The position numbers were made by a program, and so were the translations under genes. Of a DNA stretch of 64,000 bases, positions 9,883 through 21,096 are shown in pieces. Below the pieces are notes generated by a model. That model worked only from the letters and a program-made list of their open reading frames with translations. It was not told where the DNA came from and ran no database searches. Location of the stretch: NCBI GenBank assembly GCA_016709385.1, contig JADJMW010000022.1:1-64000 (forward strand), given 5' to 3'. This DNA is from Candidatus Rubrivivax defluviihabitans. GTDB taxonomy: Bacteria; Pseudomonadota; Gammaproteobacteria; Burkholderiales; Burkholderiaceae_C. Each line of letters starts with the position of its first letter. The stretch's first letter is position 1.

Positions 9883-10763
9883 ATGGCAAGGAAGCGTGCA
9901 GCAACGAAGAACGCCGTCGAAGGCGGGCAAGAGCAACCGGGCACGGACGACGTCGCTGCCGGTGGCGCGCCCGCCGAGACCTCGTCCAAGGACGAGAAGC
10001 TCTCGAACAAGGCCTACGAGCGCGAGCTGAAGAAGCTGCACGTCGACCTGGTGACGATGCAGCAATGGGTGGTGAAGAAGGGCCTGAAGGTCTGCATCCT
10101 GTTCGAGGGTCGCGACGGCGCCGGCAAGGGCGGCACCATCAAGGCCATCACCGAGCGCGTGAGCCCGCGCGTGTTCCGCGTCATCGCCCTGCCCGCCCCC
10201 ACCGAGCGCGAAAAGTCGCAGATGTATGCGCAGCGCTATCTGCCGCACTTGCCGGCCGCGGGCGAGGTCGTCATCTTCGACCGCAGCTGGTACAACCGCG
10301 CCGGCGTCGAGCGCGTGATGGGTTTCTGCAGCGACGCGCAGGCGCAAGGCTTCCTGCAGATGGTGCCGCTGTTCGAGCGGCTGATGATCGACTCCGGGAT
10401 CATCCTGCTCAAATACTGGCTCGAGGTCAGCCCGGAAGAGCAGACGCGGCGGCTGCGGTCGCGCATCGGCGACGGCCGCAAGCCTGGAAGCTCACCGCCA
10501 TGGACCTGAAGTCCTACGACCGCTGGGACGACTACACACGCGCCCGCGACGAGATGTTCGCCGCCACCGACACCTCCTGGGCGCCCTGGTTCGTGGCGCG
10601 TTCCGAGGACAAGAAGCGCGTGCGCCTGAACGGCATCAGCGACATCCTCAAGCACGTGCCGCACAAGCCGATCGCGACCGAGAAGGTGGTGCTGCCCAAG
10701 CGCAAGATCGGCCGCTACAAGGCCGCCGACTATCCGTTCAGGTATGTCGAGGAACGGTTCTGA
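9883..10763 (+). pseudogene. ppk2: Polyphosphate kinase 2, one frameshift
   Basis: PPK2 uses polyphosphate to phosphorylate nucleoside di- or monophosphates. The start ATG at 9883 follows GGAG with a six-base spacer (ATGs at 9871 and 9877 are alternatives). After a charged N-terminal tail come KLHVDLVTMQQWV, Walker A EGRDGAGKGGTIKAI near 10108-10150, the lid PTEREKSQMYAQRYLPHLPA, and Walker B FDRSWYNRAGVERVMG near 10278-10325. The frame then breaks near 10480-10490, where one base is missing between GRK and WKL, and continues as MDLKSYDRWDDYTRARDEMF to YVEERF and TGA at 10763. Length of about 293 residues suits a one-domain class I PPK2. It opens a run of polyphosphate and ion genes. Confidence 0.85.
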
Positions 10764-10833
10764 ACGCGGCGCCGGCCTGCATGGCAGTGCCCAGGCCGCC
10801 ATGCCGACCTGAGCTGAAAACGGGAGTGCCCTC

Positions 10834-12530
10834 ATGAACCCGCCCCCGGCTGCAGCACCGGCCTCGCCGCCCGGGGCCGGCGGCCTGCGCTTCGACATCG
10901 TCGCCGGCCTCACCGCCGCGGCGGTCGTGTTGCCCAAGGCCATGGCCTACGCCAGCGTGGCCGGCCTGCCGGTGGCCGTCGGCCTGTATACGGCCCTGGT
11001 GCCGATGGTGATCTATGCGCTGCTCGGCGTCGCGCGTGCTCAGCGTCAGCTCCACCACCACGCTGGCCATCCTGGCCGGCACGCAGCTCGGCCTGGCGGT
11101 GCCCGACGGCGACCCCGCCCGGCTGCTGGCGGCGACAGCCACGCTGGTCGCCCTGGTGGGCGTGATGCTGGTCCTGGCTGCCGTGCTGCGCCTGGGTTTC
11201 GTCGCCAATTTCATCTCCACGCCGGTGCTGACCGGCTTCAAGGCCGGCATCGGCCTCGTCATCGTCTCGACCAAGGTGCCCAAGCTGCTGGGCATCCACA
11301 TCACCAAGCAGGGGTTCTTCCATGACGTGCTCAGCGTCGTGCAGCACACGCCGAGACCTCGCTGCCGACGCTGGCCGTGGCCGGGGCCACCTTCGCGGTG
11401 CTCATCGGCATGGAGCGGCTGTGGCCGCATTCTCCAGCCCCGCTGGTGGCGGTGGGCGGCGGCATCGCCGCGGCGTGGTTCTTCGGCCTGCAGGACCAGG
11501 GGGTTTCGATCGTCGGCCTCATTCCGCAGGGCCTGCCGGCGCTGACGATGCCCGACCTGGCGCTGGTGGAAGACCTGCTGCCGGGGGCCCTGGGCATCGC
11601 GCTGATGAGCTTCACCGAGACCATCGCCGCCGGGCGCGCCTTTTGCCGCGCCGACCGACCCGCCCATCCAGGCCAATCGCGAGCTCATCGCCACCGGCGC
11701 GGCCAACCTGGGCGGCGCCCTGCTGGGTGCCATGCCGGCCGGCGGCGGCACCTCGCAGACCGCCGTGGTGCGCTCGGCGGGCGGGCGGTCGCAGAAGGCG
11801 TCGCTGGTGACGGCCGCCGCTGCAGTGGCCACGATGCTGCTGCTGGCGCCGTTGCTGGGGCTGATGCCGAATGCCACGCTGGCGGCCGTGGTCATCGTCT
11901 ATTCGATCGGCCTCATCAAGCCGTCCGAGTTCCGCGCCATCCGCAGCGTGCGCACGATGGAATTCCGCTGGGCGCTGATTGCCTGCCTGGGCGTGCTGGT
12001 CTTCGGCACGCTCAAGGGCATCGTGGTGGCCATCATCGTCTCGATGATCGGACTGGCGAGCCAGGCCGCGAACCCGCGCGTGTCCGTGATCGGCCGCAAG
12101 CGCGGTGCCGACGTGCTGCGGCCGCTGTCCGCCGAGCACCCCGACGACGAGACCTTTCCGGGCTTGCTCATCGTGCGGCCCGAGGGGCGCCTGTTCTTCG
12201 TCAATGCGCAGAACGTGGGTGAGCAGATCAACGCGCTGGTGCAGCAGTACCAACCGCGCGTGCTGGCGCTGGACCTGAGCCGGGTGCCCGATCTCGAATA
12301 CTCGGCGCTGCAGGCGCTGATGGAAGGCGAGAAGCGCCTCACCGAGCGCGGCATCGTCGTCTGGCTGGCGGCGCTGAATCCCGGCGTACTGGAGGTGGTG
12401 CGACATGCCGGGCTCGAGCAGCAGCTGGGCCGCGAGCGTCTGCTGTTCAACGCGCGTGCGGCGATCGAGCGCTACCGGCTCTCTGGCCGTCCGCAGGGCC
12501 GGGCAGCGCCCAACCATCCGGCAACATGTC
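10834..12530 (+). pseudogene. SulP-family anion transporter with STAS domain, three frameshifts
   Basis: SulP proteins move sulfate, bicarbonate or other anions across the inner membrane. The start at 10834 (CGGGAG upstream) gives a first membrane block FDIVAGLTAAAVVLPKAMAY, the classic SulP signature, then VGLYTALVPMVIYALLG. Breaks near 11030, 11350 and 11645 separate the next blocks: TLAILAGTQLG to FISTPVLTGFKAGIGLVIV, then GVSIVGLIPQGLPAL and SFTETIAAGRAF, then NLGGALLGAMPAGGGTSQTA and the last helices. A STAS domain follows from about 12140 (GLLIVRPEGRLFFVNAQNVG; VLALDLSRVPDLEYSALQAL). The end near 12530 is approximate. Substrate cannot be told from sequence. A second SulP, fused to a cNMP domain, lies at 43254-45455. 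Confidence 0.8.
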
Positions 12531-12865
12531 TACGATCGATGAAACGCGATCCTCTGCCGAGAACCTCCAGCAGCGCCTGGACCACGAGAAGATGATCGCC
12601 GCCCGGCGTGACGCCAACGTGCGCACGCCGAGGCCGTTGGTTTGGTGTCCTGCGCGACCTCATGCAGAGCAAGCATGCCGAGGACGCTATGCTCGACCTG
12701 AGCCGGCGCCTGATCCGGGCCCACGAGGGCGGACGCGCATTGCTCGCGGTGGCCCAATCTCGGGCGACCCAGCAGAAGCGCCCTGTGGCCTTAGTCATAT
12801 CGCCCAGGCTGCCCGACATGGACCTGCGACCCACGCCCTTGGCCGCTGTGGCCTCCGGGACCTGA
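12526..12865 (+). other. Possible small hypothetical gene, frame uncertain
   Basis: A start at 12526 gives MSTIDETRSSAENLQQRLDH, a plausible helical N-terminus, and an overlapping frame gives LRDLMQSKHAEDAMLDLSRR and LIRAHEGGRALLAVAQSR up to TGA near 12865. One frameshift around 12640 would join them into a protein of about 110 residues. I do not recognise it, and this part of the window is rich in indels, so it may be one small cytoplasmic protein between the transporter and the channel, or non-coding. The minus-strand frames here give nothing familiar. Confidence 0.25.
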
Positions 12866-12884
12866 CACGGATCGGCCTTCCGCC

Positions 12885-13318
12885 ATGAATTCGAACCTCC
12901 TCTACGCCGCTGCGCTGGTCGCCCTGACCGTGGCCGTGCATGCCGCTGGCCTGGCCGCGGTGCTCCAGCTCTTTTCCAGTTCGCGGCAAGCCCAGTTGCC
13001 AACGCGCTTCTGGCCCACCACGTGGCTGCTGGTCCGTGCGACCTGGTTCCTGCTGTTGATCCACCTGGCCGCGATCACGGTCTGGGCCTTGTTCTTCTGG
13101 TGGAAGGAGTGCCTTCCCGATGCCGAGTCGGCGTTCTACTTCTCCGGCGTCACCTACGCCACCATTGGCTATGGTGATCTCGTGCTCAGGAGCCTTGGCG
13201 GCTGCTCGCCCCGGTCGAGGGCTTGACAGGCATTCTGATGTGCGGTCTGTCGGCAGGTTTTTACTTCGCGCTGGTCAGTCGGATCGTCGCGTCGCGTATG
13301 CAAGTCAAACCAGGTTGA
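12885..13318 (+). pseudogene. Two-TM potassium channel (Ion_trans_2), one frameshift
   Basis: The start at 12885 gives MNSNLLYAAALVALTVAVHA, a first membrane helix, and then TWLLVRATWFLLLIHLAAIT, a second. The pore loop follows as FYFSGVTYATIGYGDLVL, carrying the K+ selectivity filter TIGYGD at about 13158-13178. A base is missing near 13195-13203; in the next frame the last helix GLTGILMCGLSAGFYFALVS runs to TGA at 13316-13318, giving about 144 residues. Small channels of this type, without a cytosolic RCK domain, are usual beside transporters in proteobacteria. Four bases separate its stop from the antiporter start, so the two are likely cotranscribed. Confidence 0.75.
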
Positions 13319-13322
13319 ACGC

Positions 13323-14417
<1,095 letters not shown>

Positions 14418-14430
14418 TGCCAGGATCGAA

Positions 14431-15278
14431 ATGAATGCCGAGACGCTGAATGCACTGCTGAAGATGTCTCTGGTGGCCTTCATGGCGGGCAACCTGCTCG
14501 ACATGGGATTGCGGCTGAAATTGGGCACGGCCCTGGTGGGGCTGCGCGACGTGCGTTTCGTGAGCTTCAGCCTGCTGTGGTGCTTCGTGCTCCGGCCCGG
14601 CCGTCGCCTGGGGGCTGGCGCGGGTGATCCCGCTGGAGCCGCCCTACGCCATGGGCCTGATCCTCATCGGCATGGCGCCCTGCGCGCCGTTCCTGCCGAT
14701 GATGGTGGACCGGGCCCATGGTGGCGCCGGGCTACACCGCGAGCTTCATGCTGCTGGCGTCGGTGGGCATGGTGGCCTTCATGCCCTTCGCCGTGCCGCT
14801 GCTGGTGGACGGCCTGAGCGTCAGCGCCTGGATCATCGCCAAGCCGCTGCTCGCCGTGGTGCTGGTGCCGCTGGTGATCGGCATGGTGACGCTGCGGCGC
14901 GCGCCGGACTTCGCTGCGCGGGCGCAACCGGTGGTCAAGAAGATCACCGGTCTGGTCACCATCATCATGCTCGCGCTGTGCCTGGTCGTTTACGGCGCGG
15001 CCTTCATCGGGTCGGCCGGGAGCTACGCCACGCTCACGCAGGTCATCTTCTACATCGTCGTCACCGCCGGCTCTTATGCACTGGCCTTCGGGTTGCCGCA
15101 GAACCAGAAGAGTGTGCTCGCGCTCGGTGTGTGCACGCGCAATCTCGGCGCGGCGTTCGCGCCGCTGTTCGCCGTGGCCGGCGTCGACGAGCGCGCGGTC
15201 GTGATGGTCGCGCTCGGGGTGCCGCTGCAGACGATGGCCGCCTTCGTTGCGGCGCGCGCCTTTGGCGCCCGGAGCTGA
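14431..15278 (+). pseudogene. Bile acid:sodium symporter (BASS) family protein, two frameshifts
   Basis: BASS proteins are sodium-coupled importers of organic anions. The start at 14431 gives MNAETLNALLKMSLVAFMAG and LDMGLRLKLG. A frame change near 14600 leads to RVIPLEPPYAMGLILIGMAP and APFLPMMVDRA, and a second near 14715 to VAPGYTASFMLLASVGMVAF, then ITGLVTIIMLALCLVVYGAA and NQKSVLALGVCTRNLGAAFA, the substrate-site block of the family. It ends at 15278 after about 282 residues and roughly nine helices. The substrate is unknown; short BASS members of this type may carry arsenite-like, pantoate or keto-acid anions, which cannot be told here. Confidence 0.7.
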
Positions 15279-15361
15279 AGGGCCGCGGGTGCGGCAAAAC
15301 GAAGCGCGGGCGATTTCGGTGCGATGATTGAAGCTAGACTTTTTTCGAGCAAGGACCGGCC

Positions 15362-16854
15362 ATGACTGACATCAGACCCCGCTGGGAATGGCGTTCCTTT
15401 GGCCGGTACTTCGGCGCGGCCGAGGCGCATCTCGCGAAGCTCACGCCGAGTGGCGTCCAGGAAAGCGACGAGATCTACCTGCTTGCTCCTGCCGGCAGCA
15501 ACGTGAAGATCCGCGACGCGCTGATGGACATCAAGGTGCTGCGGGAAGTCAACGCCGATGGCCTCGAGCAGTGGACGCCCGTCTGAAGGCCGGTTTTCCG
15601 ATTCCCGCGGCCGAGGCGGTGAGAGTGCTCGAGGCGCTGGCGCTGCCGGTCCCGAAGCCGATGCGCGCGAGCTACACGCAGGACGAGTTCATCGCGCAGT
15701 TTGCCGCGCCTGGCGCGTCCGTCCGCGTCGTGACGGTGCACAAGCGGCGCGTGCGCTACGGTGAGCGGCTGCATGGCCGAACTCTCCGACGTGGTGGTGA
15801 ACGGCAAGGCCACGCGAACGCTCGCGGTCGAGTCCGAGGACGCTGCCGGCGTGATGCAGGCGGTGCGCGAACTCGGCCTGGGCGGCTACACCAACACCAG
15901 CTATCCACGCGCCATGGCGGCCCTGATCGACGGCGAGCCGGAGCGCTACGCAGTGATCGACGCCGGCACCAATTCGATCAAGTTCCACGTCGCCGAGCGC
16001 GACCCGGGCGGCCGATGGCGGAGCGTCGTCGACCGTGCCGAAATGACCCGCCTGGGCGAGGGGCTCGCCCCCGGGGGCGTGATCAGCGAAGCCGCGCTGG
16101 AGCGCACGGCTGCCGCCATCGCCGGCATGGTCGACGAGGTGAAATACCTGGGTGTGCGGGCGATCGCCGCCGTCGGCACGGCCGGGCTTCGGATCGCGTC
16201 GAACGGCGACGACGTCGTTGCCGCCCTGCGGGCACGCACCGGCGTGCAGATCGAAGTGATTGCTGGCGAAGAGGAAGGACGGCTGGCCTACGTGGCTGTC
16301 CAGGCCGGCCTGGGATTCGGCAAGGGCTCGCTCGTCGTCTTCGACACGGGCGGCGGCAGTTCGCAATTCACTTTCGGACACGACGGCGGCGTAGACGAGC
16401 GTTTCAGCGTCGATGTCGGTGCCGTGCGCTACACCGAGCGCTTCCGGCTCGACCGCGCGGTGTCGCCCGAGGTGCTGCGCGAGGCCCTGGCGGCGATTTC
16501 GACCGACCTCTCGCGCATTGCAGGGCGCCCCGCTCCCGACGCGCTGGTCGCGATGGGCGGTGCAGTGACCAACCTCACCGCGGTCATGCATGGCCTGGCC
16601 ACCTACGACCCCGCAGTGGTCCAGGGCAGTGTCGTCGACCGCGCCGAGATCGATCGCCAGATCGAAGCTTCTATCGTGCGCGCGATGCCGAAGCGCGCCG
16701 GGCCATCGTCGGCCTGCAGCCGAAGCGGGCGGAGGTGATCCTCGCCGGTGCCTGCATCGTCCGCACGGTGATGGACCTGCTCGGCAAGCAGAGCTTCACA
16801 GTGAGCGACCGCGGCCTGCGCCACGGCGTGCTGGCCGAGCGCTTCGGCGCCTGA
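15362..16854 (+). pseudogene. ppx: Ppx/GppA exopolyphosphatase with extra N-terminal domain, three frameshifts
   Basis: Ppx/GppA enzymes cut phosphate from polyphosphate or pppGpp. The first 170 or so codons form a separate domain (WEWRSFGRYF; ESDEIYLLAPAGSNVKIRD; MDIKVLREVNADGLEQWTPV; VVTVHKRRVRY), with Glu, Lys and Arg pairs recalling the CYTH/triphosphate-tunnel fold. From about 15945 the phosphatase begins: YAVIDAGTNSIKFHVAERD (phosphate loop 1), EMTRLGEGL, AVGTAGLRIASN, IAGEEEGRLAY, VFDTGGGSSQFTFG (loop 2), VGAVRYTERF and VAMGGAVTNL. Frames change near 15585, 15765 and 16675; the last piece ends in GLRHGVLAERFGA at 16854. The start follows AAGGA. It precedes a free CYTH protein, and PPK2 lies upstream. 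Confidence 0.8.
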
Positions 16855-16934
16855 ACGATGGGTTGCGCTGGCACGAGAAGGCCTTGCGCAACGAGACCAG
16901 AGACTGACCTTCCTCGACACAAGGAGTCCGGACC

Positions 16935-17799
16935 ATGGTGACCAAGACCGCCCCAAGCGCCGCCAAGCCCACGGCACCTGCCAGGCCCGTGCAGCCAGCG
17001 CCAGTCGCGCAACCCGCTCTGGCGCGTGTGCTCACTGCCGAGGAAACGCTCGGCATCCTCAGACTCGGCAAAGGGGCGAACAGCATCGAGCTGAAGTTGA
17101 CGGTGCCTCTGATGGGCCATCGCGCCACGATCAAGGGCATCGGGCTCGATCCGAGTGGAGGCGCAGCCGCGCCAGGCCTTCTTCTTCGATACGCCGGACC
17201 TGGCCTTGAACCGGGCCGGCGTCGTCGTCCGGGCCCGGCGCATCCAGGGCGGTGACGCCGACACGGTGATCAAGCTGCGCCCGGTGGACCCGTCCACCCT
17301 GGACCCGGAACTTCGCCGCTCGGCGGCGTTCAAGGTCGAGGTGGACGTGATGCCGGGCGGGTTCGTCTGCTCGGCCTCGTACAAGGGCGTCTGCAGCGGC
17401 CAGGAGGTGCTCGACGTGAGCTCGGGCGCGATGCCGCTGCGCAAGCTGTTCTCCAGGGAACAGCGTGACTTCTACGACGCGCACGCTCCGGCTGGCCTCA
17501 CGATGGACAAGCTGGTGGTGCTCGGACCCACCTTCCTGCTCAAGGCCAGGCACCAGCCGAAGGACTTCGACCGCCGCATCACCGTCGAGATGTGGCTCTA
17601 TCCCGATGGTTCACGCATCCTGGAGATCTCCACCAAGTGCCTTCCGGACGAAACCTTCCAGGTCGGTACCGAGTTCAAGGTCTACCTCGCCGGCAAGGGC
17701 ATCGTGCTCGGTGCCGACCAGTCCGCCAAGACCAAGACCTCGCTGGAGTTCTTCAGCGCACAACTGCAGCAGGAAAAGCAGGAAGCGACGGCCGGCTGA
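16935..17799 (+). pseudogene. CYTH-fold protein (polyphosphate/triphosphate binding), one frameshift
   Basis: The start at 16935 follows AAGGAG. After an Ala/Pro-rich tail comes SIELKLTVP, where CYTH enzymes have their ExExK strand, here reduced to E-x-K. A base is lost near 17150, after which the frame continues with AFFFDTPDLALNRAGVVVRARR (the tunnel strand with paired Arg), DTVIKLRP, FKVEVDVMP and DRRITVEMWLYPDGSRILEIS to TGA at 17797-17799. These Lys/Arg/Glu-lined strands are the hallmark of the triphosphate tunnel fold that binds polyphosphate, ATP or thiamine triphosphate. The context with Ppx and PPK2 points to polyphosphate rather than cAMP. The weak ExExK may mean binding without catalysis. 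Confidence 0.75.
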
Positions 17800-17849
17800 G
17801 TGCACGCTGCGCCGTGCCTGCTGCAAGGTCTCGTCTTTCGGCGGGAACT

Positions 17850-19277
17850 TCAGCGCGCCGCGACCGGCCCGGCCGTCGTCTCGCTGAAATCGCCGCCCAG
17901 CGCCAGGTGCAGGTTCACGCGCTGCGCCAGGCGTTCGCTCTGCACGCGCAGCAGCGAGGTGCGGGCGGACTGCAGCGACAGTTGGCGCTGCTCCACCGCA
18001 CGCCGGTCGGCGCTGCCGACGCGGAACTGGTTCTTCGCCAGTTCGAGCGCGCGCTCGTTGTCGCGCACGTTCGCCTGCAGGATGGCTTCGCGGTCGTTCA
18101 GCGCGAATTCGGCGGCGAGTGCGTTCTCGACCTCGCCGAAGGCGCGCTGGCCGGCGCGGGCGTAGGCCGGCACCGCCAGCTTCTGCTCGGTGGTGCGGAT
18201 GTCGACCTGGGCGCGCAATGCGCCGCCCTGGTAGATCGGCGCCAGCAGGTTGATGCCCAGGCCCCAAGCCGGGTTGTCGCGGTCCTGCAGCACGATGACG
18301 TCGCTGGAAATGGTGCTGCTGCCGGCGGTGAGGCTGATGCGCGGCAGGCGCGCGGCCCGCGCCTCGCCGATGCGGTTGAAGGCCGCGGCGACCCGGCGTT
18401 CGGCGGCCACCACGTCGGGCCGGCGTTCGAGCAGTTCCGAGGGCAGGCCGACGGGCACCGGCGCCGGCATGGCCGACAGGCTCTGTGCCACCGCCAGCTC
18501 GGCTGCTGGGTAGCGGCCGAGCAGCAATTCCAGCGCGCGCAAGGCCTGCTCGCGCGACAGGTCGGCCTGCCGCAGCATGTCGCGGTAAGGGCCGACGTTG
18601 GCGCGCGCCACGGCCACGTCCTGCTCGGTGCCGTTGCCCACGCGCAGGCGGTCCTGCGACAGGCTCAGCAGCGACTCCGACGAGCGCACCATGTCCTGCA
18701 CGATGGCGCGCTGCAGCCCGGCTTCGGTGGCCACGAACCAGCTTTTCGCAACCATCGCCGCCAGCGACTGGCGTGCATAGGCATAGTCGGCGGCCAGGGC
18801 TTCGGCATCGGCCTGCGCCGCCGCCTGCCCGTAGCGGATGCGGCCCCAGATGTCGAGCTCCAGCGAGGCGCTCACCCACAGGCCGTTGAGGCCGCTGGTG
18901 CTGTTGGACGTGGCGCCGCTGCCGGTGCCGTAGGCACCCACCTGCGGCAGCAGCGCGGCGCCGGCCACCTTCAGGTAGCCGCCGGCGCGTTCGACACGCA
19001 GTGCCGCGCCCTGGAGGTCGGCGTTGAAAGTCAGGGCCTCGTCCACCAGCGCCGACAAGGCCTGGTCGTTGAAGCTGGCCAGCCAGCGCTGGGCCAGGGG
19101 TGCGGCCACGCCGCCGGTGGCCTTGAAGGCCGCCGGCACGGCGGTGTGCGCCAGCGCCTCCTTCTGCAGGTCGGCCACGGGCGGCGGCGACTTCAACGCG
19201 CAGCCCGCCGCGGTGGCCGCCAGCGCGGCAGCCAGGGCGACGCGGGCGAGTCCGGTGAGCGGTGGGGCGGCGCGCAT
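17850..19277 (-). CDS. NodT-family outer-membrane efflux lipoprotein
   Basis: This 475-residue protein starts with a signal peptide and lipobox (LAATAAGC, Cys near residue 26). Two TolC-type repeats follow: WLASFNDQALSALVDEALTF near 66-85, ASLELDIWGRIRYGQAAAQA near 138-157, VGLPSELLERRPDVVAAERR near 277-296, and GLGINLLAPIYQGGALRAQV near 340-359. This gives the trimeric barrel and periplasmic tunnel of tripartite exporters. It is intact. Its ATG overlaps the stop of the HlyD-like gene as ATGA. The order DUF3302, HlyD-like, OMF extends the E. coli yiaW-yiaV pair with its own outer-membrane exit. It converges on the CYTH gene 50 bases away. Confidence 0.88.
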   Translation of the reverse strand: MRAAPPLTGLARVALAAALAATAAGCALKSPPPVADLQKEALAHTAVPAAFKATGGVAAPLAQRWLASFNDQALSALVDEALTFNADLQGAALRVERAGGYLKVAGAALLPQVGAYGTGSGATSNSTSGLNGLWVSASLELDIWGRIRYGQAAAQADAEALAADYAYARQSLAAMVAKSWFVATEAGLQRAIVQDMVRSSESLLSLSQDRLRVGNGTEQDVAVARANVGPYRDMLRQADLSREQALRALELLLGRYPAAELAVAQSLSAMPAPVPVGLPSELLERRPDVVAAERRVAAAFNRIGEARAARLPRISLTAGSSTISSDVIVLQDRDNPAWGLGINLLAPIYQGGALRAQVDIRTTEQKLAVPAYARAGQRAFGEVENALAAEFALNDREAILQANVRDNERALELAKNQFRVGSADRRAVEQRQLSLQSARTSLLRVQSERLAQRVNLHLALGGDFSETTAGPVAAR

Positions 19278-20497
19278 CAGTGCAGCTTCAGCACGAGGTA
19301 GTTGGTGATCGAGTTGATGCGCAGGATCACCATGCGCAGGATATGGATCATCGCGGCATGCTCGGTGTAGATGGCCCCCGAACCCACGGCGCCGGCGGCG
19401 AGGAAGACATCGCGGTCACGTTCGTCGACCAGCAGCTTGACCGGAAAGCGCCCCGGCGCCTGCGGATAGATGCCGGTCTGCGGCAGGTCCTTCGACAACG
19501 CCATCTGGCCCTGCCCTTGCGCCCAGACGATCGAGTCGACCTTGGCCTTGACGATGCGCCCGGGCAGCGTGGGCAGCACGACCTCGGCGTGGTTGCCGGG
19601 CTCGACGAGGACCAGCTCGTTCTGCGCATACAGCGCGATGATCTGGTATTCCTCCTCGACGAAGGTGATCGGCGGCGCCAGGGGCATCGCCACGACGATG
19701 GCGCCCGGTCGCAACTGCACGTTGGTGGCATAGCCGTTAGCCGGTGCGTAGACGCGCGTCTGGTCCAGGTTCCACTGTGCATTGGCGATGTCGGCGCGGC
19801 TGGAGTCGACCTGGGCCTTGGCGGTGGCGATCTGGGCGCGCGCCGCGGCCACGGGTGCCAGTTCGCCGTTGACGATGCCGGACAGCTGCTGGGTCACCTG
19901 CGACTCGTTGGCCTGCGCGGTGAGGATCTGCGCCTCGAGATCGATGACATTGGCCTCGGCCTGTTCCAGCGCGAAGCGGTCGCCGGCACCGGTGGCCACC
20001 AGTTCGCGGTTCTGTCGCACCCGCGTCTTGGCCAGGTCGAGCCGGGGCTGAAGCGCGCGCACCTGGGCGTTGGCGCTCTTGAGTTGCTCCTGCAGCGTGC
20101 GCGCCCCGGCGGAGGCGTCGGCCAGGCCGGCGATGGCCTGCGCGAGCTTGGCCTCGTCGGCCGCGAGCTTGGCCTTGGCGACGTTGAGGTCGTTCTGGTA
20201 CGGCGTGGGGTCGATGCTGAACAGCAACTCACCCTTCTTCACCAGGCGGTTGGGTTCGACCGGCACTTCCAGCACGCGGCCGCGCACCTGCGGCAGCACG
20301 TTGACCACGTATTTGAAGACGCGCACGTCCGAAGACGAGGGTGCGACGACGTTCAGCGTCAGGACCAGTGCCGTCAGCGCCACGATCGGGATAATGACGA
20401 CGGTGACCTTGGACGTGGTGTTCCACGGCAGCCACTTGAACTTGATGAAGATCAGCCAGACGAAGAAGGCATAGATGCCGAGCAGCAGGGCTTCCAT
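19277..20497 (-). CDS. yiaV: HlyD/EmrA-type membrane fusion protein (YiaV-like)
   Basis: At 406 residues it links an inner-membrane partner to the outer-membrane channel. One N-terminal segment (LLLGIYAFFVWLIFIKF) precedes a second hydrophobic stretch (VTVVIIPIVALTALVLTLNV). The lipoyl-like halves are VRGRVLEVPVEPNRLVKKGE near 93-112 and VYAPANGYATNVQLRPGAI near 248-266. Between them lies a long coiled-coil hairpin rich in Ala, Lys and Gln (KAKLAADEAKLAQAIAGLAD; DRFALEQAEANVIDLEAQIL). The C-terminal barrel domain has VLVEPGNHAEVVLPTLPGRI. The start directly follows the stop of the DUF3302 gene (TAAATG), so translation is coupled. Pairing with DUF3302 is the known YiaV-YiaW arrangement; the transported compound is unknown. 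Confidence 0.85.
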   Translation of the reverse strand: MEALLLGIYAFFVWLIFIKFKWLPWNTTSKVTVVIIPIVALTALVLTLNVVAPSSSDVRVFKYVVNVLPQVRGRVLEVPVEPNRLVKKGELLFSIDPTPYQNDLNVAKAKLAADEAKLAQAIAGLADASAGARTLQEQLKSANAQVRALQPRLDLAKTRVRQNRELVATGAGDRFALEQAEANVIDLEAQILTAQANESQVTQQLSGIVNGELAPVAAARAQIATAKAQVDSSRADIANAQWNLDQTRVYAPANGYATNVQLRPGAIVVAMPLAPPITFVEEEYQIIALYAQNELVLVEPGNHAEVVLPTLPGRIVKAKVDSIVWAQGQGQMALSKDLPQTGIYPQAPGRFPVKLLVDERDRDVFLAAGAVGSGAIYTEHAAMIHILRMVILRINSITNYLVLKLH

Positions 20498-21096
20498 TTA
20501 CGCGGCTCCCTGCGCGGTCGGCGTGGGAGCCCCGGCGGCGAGCGGTGGCGCAGCGGCCGCTGTCGCGGCGGCCAGGGCCGCGTCGATCCGGGTCCGGGCG
20601 TGCTGCAGTTCGAGCGACATTGCGCCGCGCGACGCGATGGCTTCGAGTTCGTCGTGCAGGTATTTCATCTCCGCTGGCGGCAATGCACCGGCCTGCGCCT
20701 TCTCGGCCATCTCAACGAAATACTCGTCGCCCTTGTCGGTGCCGTAGGCCAGCCGGTAGCTCACCGGCTTGGTATAGGCCCACAGCCAGGCGATCGGCCA
20801 CAGCAGGCCGCCGAAGACCAGCGACAGCAGGCACAGCGTCTGGATGGCGTCCTTCTGCGGGTGGTGGCGCTTGTGCGCGATCTTCTCCGGCAGGATGTGC
20901 ACCAGCCAGAACAGCACGATACCGGCGATCGGCATGGCGATGAGGATGAACCAGGCCAGATAGAAGGCGGCCGTGTCCATCAGTTCCGGCGGCAGGAACG
21001 AGGCCTGGGCCGCATAGGGCAGGGCCAGCGTTGCCACGGCCCCCGCGGCGAGGGCCAGTGACCTTGCGCGTCGACGGACCGGGTGCTTGATTTCAT
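20498..21096 (-). CDS. yiaW: DUF3302 inner-membrane protein (YiaW-like)
   Basis: The frame ending at 20498 holds LALAAGAVATLALPYAAQAS (leader-like), AFYLAWFILIAMPIAGIVLF and LCLLSLVFGGLLWPIAWLWA, two membrane helices joined by the basic loop HILPEKIAHKRHHPQKDAIQ. These are the features of DUF3302, whose E. coli member YiaW is a partner of YiaV. The C-terminus adds about 80 residues ending in an Ala/Pro tail. The open frame runs upstream to 21244 without a good start. An ATG at 21096 with a purine-rich box opens MKSSTRSV in the neighbouring frame and would join the Arg-rich leader after one indel near 21065-21075. I take that as the true start, so this gene may carry one frameshift. Confidence 0.7.

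Noticed and set aside
19262..21061. 599-codon plus-strand frame across the HlyD-like and DUF3302 genes
   Set aside because: His/Arg/Gly-rich shadow with no start signal; the minus strand has coupled genes with clear motifs.
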